A stretch of DNA of 64,000 bases from Lysobacter prati (lineage in GTDB: Bacteria; Pseudomonadota; Gammaproteobacteria; Xanthomonadales; Xanthomonadaceae): contig NZ_VLNV01000005.1 of NCBI RefSeq assembly GCF_009765215.1, forward strand, positions 124,001 through 188,000. The letters run 5' to 3'. Numbering within the stretch: the first letter of the stretch is position 1; every line of letters begins with the position of its first letter. Both the position numbers and the translations under genes were made by a program. Below the pieces are notes generated by a model. The model was not told the origin of the DNA and did not search any database. It was given only the letters and a program-made list of their open reading frames with translations. Positions 62,589 through 64,000 of the stretch are shown piece after piece.

Positions 62589-64000
62589 TCACTTCGATGC
62601 GGTTGCGGTCGATTCAGTCGCCAGGCCGAGCTGGTCAAGCATGAACGCGTACATCTCCGACAACTCGCGGTAGCGACGGAAGCGTCCCGACTTGCCACCG
62701 TGGCCGGCATCCATGTTGGTGCGGAACACGATCGGCTGCGTGCCGGCGTCGAGGTCGCGCAGGCGCGCGATGTACTTGGCCGGCTCCCAGTACTGCACCT
62801 GCGAATCCCACAGGCCGGTGCCGACGAACATCGCCGGATAGGCCTGCTTCGACAGGTTGTCGTAGGGCGAGTACGACAGCATGTAGTCGTAGTACTCCTT
62901 CTTCTCCGGGTTGCCCCACTCGTCGTATTCATTCGTGGTCAGCGGGATGCTCGGATCGAGCATGGTCGTGACGACGTCGACGAACGGCACCTGCGACAGG
63001 ATCACCCGGTAATCGCCGGGCGCCATGTTGCTGATCGCGCCCATCAGCAGGCCGCCGGCGCTGCCGCCGTAGGCCGCGACGCGATCCTTGGCCGCATAGC
63101 CCTGCTTGACCAGGTCTTCGGTGACGTCGATGAAGTCGGTAAAGGTGTTCTTCTTGTGGAACAGCTTGCCGTCGTCGTACCACTTGCGGCCCATCTCCTG
63201 GCCGCCGCGGATGTGCGCAATGGCGTAGACCATGCCGCGGTCGAGCAGGCTCACCACCGGCCCGTTGAAGCGCGGATCGGTCGAGCTGCCGTAGCTGCCG
63301 TAGGCGTACTGCAGCATCGCCGCCTTGCCGTTCTTCTCGAAGCCCTTCTTGTAGACCAGCGACACCGGCACCTTGACGCCGTCACGAGCGGTCGCCCAGA
63401 CGCGTTCGGTGACGTACTTCTCCGGGTCGTAGCCGAGGACCGGATCACGCTTGAGCAGCTTGCGCTCGCCGGTGTCGATGTTGACCTCGTAGGTGGTGCC
63501 CGGCGTGGTCAGCGAGGTGTAGCTGTAGCGCAGCCACGGCGTGTCGTGCTCGGAGTTGACCGACAGGCCCATCGCGTAGGCCGGCTCATCGGCCTTGACG
63601 AACTCTTCCTTGCCGTCCTTCTTGAGCAGGCGCAGGCGCTCGAGGCCATCGGACCGCTCGGCCACGGCGGTGAAGCCGTCGAACAGTTCGAAGCCTTCGA
63701 CGAAGACGTCCTCGCGGTGCGGCACCCAGTCGGTCCACTGCTTGCGCGAGGTCGCATCGCTGGGAGCGGTGACGAGCTTGAAGTTGGCAGCACCGTCGGC
63801 ATTGGTGCGGATCACCCAGCGGCCGCCGAGGTGGTCGGCCTGGTATTCGACGTCACGCTCGCGCGGCGCCAGCACCACGAACTTGTCGGGATTGGCGGCT
63901 GGCGCGCAGCGCATCTCGCTCGACACGGTGCTCTCCACGCCGATGCAGATGTACTTGTCATCGCGCGAACGGTCGATGCCCATGTAGAAGCTGTCGTCCT
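62589..64000 (-). CDS. S9 prolyl oligopeptidase family protein (oligopeptidase-B-like), partial
   Basis: The reading frame is open at the right edge, so the start and part of the propeller lie outside. The visible ~470 residues contain the end of the beta-propeller (SVNSEHDTPWLRYSYTSLTTP) and the catalytic domain with GGSAGGLLMGA (Ser), GTGLWDSQVQYWEP (Asp) and MDAGHGGKSGR (His). The IAHIRGGQEMGRKWYDDGKL and PFVDVVTTM segments are those of oligopeptidase B. It cleaves small peptides after basic residues. Confidence 0.93.
   Translation of the reverse strand, partial: DDSFYMGIDRSRDDKYICIGVESTVSSEMRCAPAANPDKFVVLAPRERDVEYQADHLGGRWVIRTNADGAANFKLVTAPSDATSRKQWTDWVPHREDVFVEGFELFDGFTAVAERSDGLERLRLLKKDGKEEFVKADEPAYAMGLSVNSEHDTPWLRYSYTSLTTPGTTYEVNIDTGERKLLKRDPVLGYDPEKYVTERVWATARDGVKVPVSLVYKKGFEKNGKAAMLQYAYGSYGSSTDPRFNGPVVSLLDRGMVYAIAHIRGGQEMGRKWYDDGKLFHKKNTFTDFIDVTEDLVKQGYAAKDRVAAYGGSAGGLLMGAISNMAPGDYRVILSQVPFVDVVTTMLDPSIPLTTNEYDEWGNPEKKEYYDYMLSYSPYDNLSKQAYPAMFVGTGLWDSQVQYWEPAKYIARLRDLDAGTQPIVFRTNMDAGHGGKSGRFRRYRELSEMYAFMLDQLGLATESTATASK

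Overview
The window is a high-GC chromosome segment from a gammaproteobacterium. It most resembles the Xanthomonadaceae/Lysobacteraceae (Lysobacter-like). The reasons are a split adenosylcobalamin-dependent ribonucleotide reductase (nrdJa/nrdJb), the mreBCD-mrdA-rodA-mltB-rlpA-dacC-ybeD-lipB-lipA string, the lptM-dapF-DUF484-xerC-hslV-hslU operon, and dispersed GC-rich inverted repeats. The family assignment is inferred from gene content and order; nothing was searched. Both ends cut genes: a UvrA-like ATPase at the left and an S9 oligopeptidase at the right.

Layout. 1-10 kb is the accessory part. It holds a UvrA-like tail, a small membrane ORF, an exported epoxide-hydrolase/cupin/isochorismatase operon, a beta-propeller sensor kinase with a LuxR-type regulator, then two integron-like cassettes with attC sites, and a hybrid histidine kinase on the opposite strand. 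10-15 kb holds a hexapeptide acetyltransferase and the class II ribonucleotide reductase, whose two genes are separated by a lysine/alanine-rich histone-H1-like gene; a perfect NrdR-type palindrome lies near the nrdJa promoter. 15-26 kb, all rightward, has a DegP/DegQ protease, a YqjD/YqjE-like envelope group with an AI-2E transporter, a HAD phosphatase, an M17 aminopeptidase, and an adaptor + ATPase + two-permease export operon. 26-32 kb has two EamA transporters divergent from an Lrp-type regulator, an Ada-like methyltransferase and the Prc protease. 32-44 kb is an almost unbroken leftward run for lipoylation and cell elongation. 44-57 kb is mixed: a PfkB kinase, YbaK, a lipoprotein/hydrolase pair, an M1 peptidase, UbiE, an EmrBA-type pump, a GNAT protein, a fungal-type cytosine deaminase, an AraC regulator, an unrecognised exported protein with an HETQH motif, and OsmC. 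57-64 kb is leftward: hslUV, xerC, DUF484, dapF, lptM, ybaN and ptrB-like.

How it fits together. Most of the window is core housekeeping arranged in tight operons with ATGA start/stop overlaps (rodA/mrdA, mreD/mreC, rlpA/mltB, DUF484/dapF, yedA/rarD, sensor/regulator). The least ordinary signal is at 0.4-0.9 kb and 7.0-7.9 kb. Two minus-strand cassette ORFs carry 60- and 61-bp attC sites, and the block is bounded on both sides by copies of a 28-bp imperfect palindrome. Two more copies of that palindrome bracket the small membrane ORF near the left end. No integrase gene is visible in the window.
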